Shown one piece after another: positions 23,347-23,879 of a DNA stretch of 23,879 nt. Position 1 is the first letter of the stretch. Each line of letters begins with the position of its first letter. Under the pieces are notes generated by a model, which was given only the letters and a program-made list of their open reading frames with translations, was not told the DNA's origin and searched no databases. The translations under genes and the position numbers were made by a program. Source of the DNA: Pelargonium nanum (taxonomy: Eukaryota > Streptophyta > Magnoliopsida > Geraniales > Geraniaceae); assembly GCA_036897485.1 (NCBI GenBank), contig JAYMTF010001364.1:1-23879 (forward strand), in the 5' to 3' direction.

Positions 23347-23626
23347 ATACGTGTCACTCTAGGGAGATTTTGGGTGGTATCCATATCCGTTCGCATGCTG
23401 CTTTCGATGACTCTCACGCTGGGCTGCTTTTTACTGTGTTGACTGTCGAATTCGGATTATTATAGCATACATTATTATTTTTTTTCCTTCAATTAAATAA
23501 AAACTGAAGAAATAAAATAATTGAAGACAATATATTTTTTTATTCATATTATAACATGGAGAACAATGTATTTTATTAAAAAAACACAGAGAACAATGAA
23601 TCTTAAACACAAAGTTAAGTATTCAG
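23347..23626. other. Upstream flank of VOC paralog 2
   Basis: AT-rich DNA with no supported gene. A GAGAACAATG phrase occurs twice (about 23561 and 23590). Confidence 0.4.
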
Positions 23627-23879
23627 GGCTTGTTTGGTAACACTACTCAAAAGCCAAAAACAGCTTCAAAACTACTTTTAAAAGCTGGATTGTTTGCTAA
23701 AACTGATTTATATAAGCTAATAGAAGTGCTTTTTTGTTCTAAATCAAAAGCAAACAATACTTCAAGTTCTATTTATTAAAATAAAAATAATAATAGTAAA
23801 ATGACCAAAATGTACATCATATATCAATTATTAATGTATAATAACAAAATAATATTTAAGCACATTTATACAATATACA
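23627..23879. mobile_element. Left end of a third MITE-like element, truncated by the window
   Basis: GGGCTTGTTTGGTAACAC at 23627-23644 is nearly identical to the left end of element A (4488-4506). The following DNA is AT-rich with AAAAGC-type words in both orientations (AAAAGCCAAAAACAGCTT, TTTTAAAAGCTGG), typical of a foldback-prone noncoding element. The right end lies beyond the window. Confidence 0.5.

Overview
The window looks like nuclear DNA of a dicotyledonous plant. It is AT-rich, its genes are widely spaced and broken by GT-AG introns, and every recognisable protein belongs to a land-plant family. The intergenic DNA is full of small decayed repeats, microsatellites and TGGGCC-type motifs. 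The species cannot be fixed from the sequence alone. Nothing bacterial, viral or organellar was seen, and no rRNA, tRNA or CRISPR array.

Layout. (1) 636-3993, plus strand: the last eight coding exons of an AUGMIN subunit 5 (HAUS5-like) gene, a microtubule-nucleation factor; its 5' part lies left of the window. (2) 4488-5147: a MITE-like element with short terminal inverted repeats. (3) 5359-5748, minus: a small intronless gene for a Lys-rich protein with a compact Cys/His motif. (4) 5749-11879: a gene desert holding a 78-bp minisatellite, several decayed repeats, a 14-bp GC palindrome and a second copy of the MITE-like family. (5) 11880-12956, minus: a four-exon RIN4/NOI-like gene whose last intron appears to use a GC donor. 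(6) 13330-17200: a second desert with (GA)n tracts, two copies of a B-box-bearing repeat and an orphan TGGGCC/telo-box cluster. (7) 17280-17579, plus: a DIR1-like lipid transfer protein with a TATA box and a duplicated 130-bp 3' flank. (8) 19567-20715 and 22212-23079, both minus: two tandem paralogs of the At5g48480-type VOC/glyoxalase-fold family, with the same intron position and phase and a conserved promoter block. (9) 23627 to the end: the left end of a third MITE-like element.

The genes do not form an operon or pathway. Two of them (RIN4/NOI-like and DIR1-like) belong to families with known immune-signalling members, but they lie 4.3 kb apart and nothing in the sequence links them. I found no convincing novel system. 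The observations most worth checking are the GC-AG intron with its in-frame read-through alternative, the conserved hairpin-capable promoter block shared by the VOC paralogs, and the duplicated 3' flank of the lipid transfer gene.
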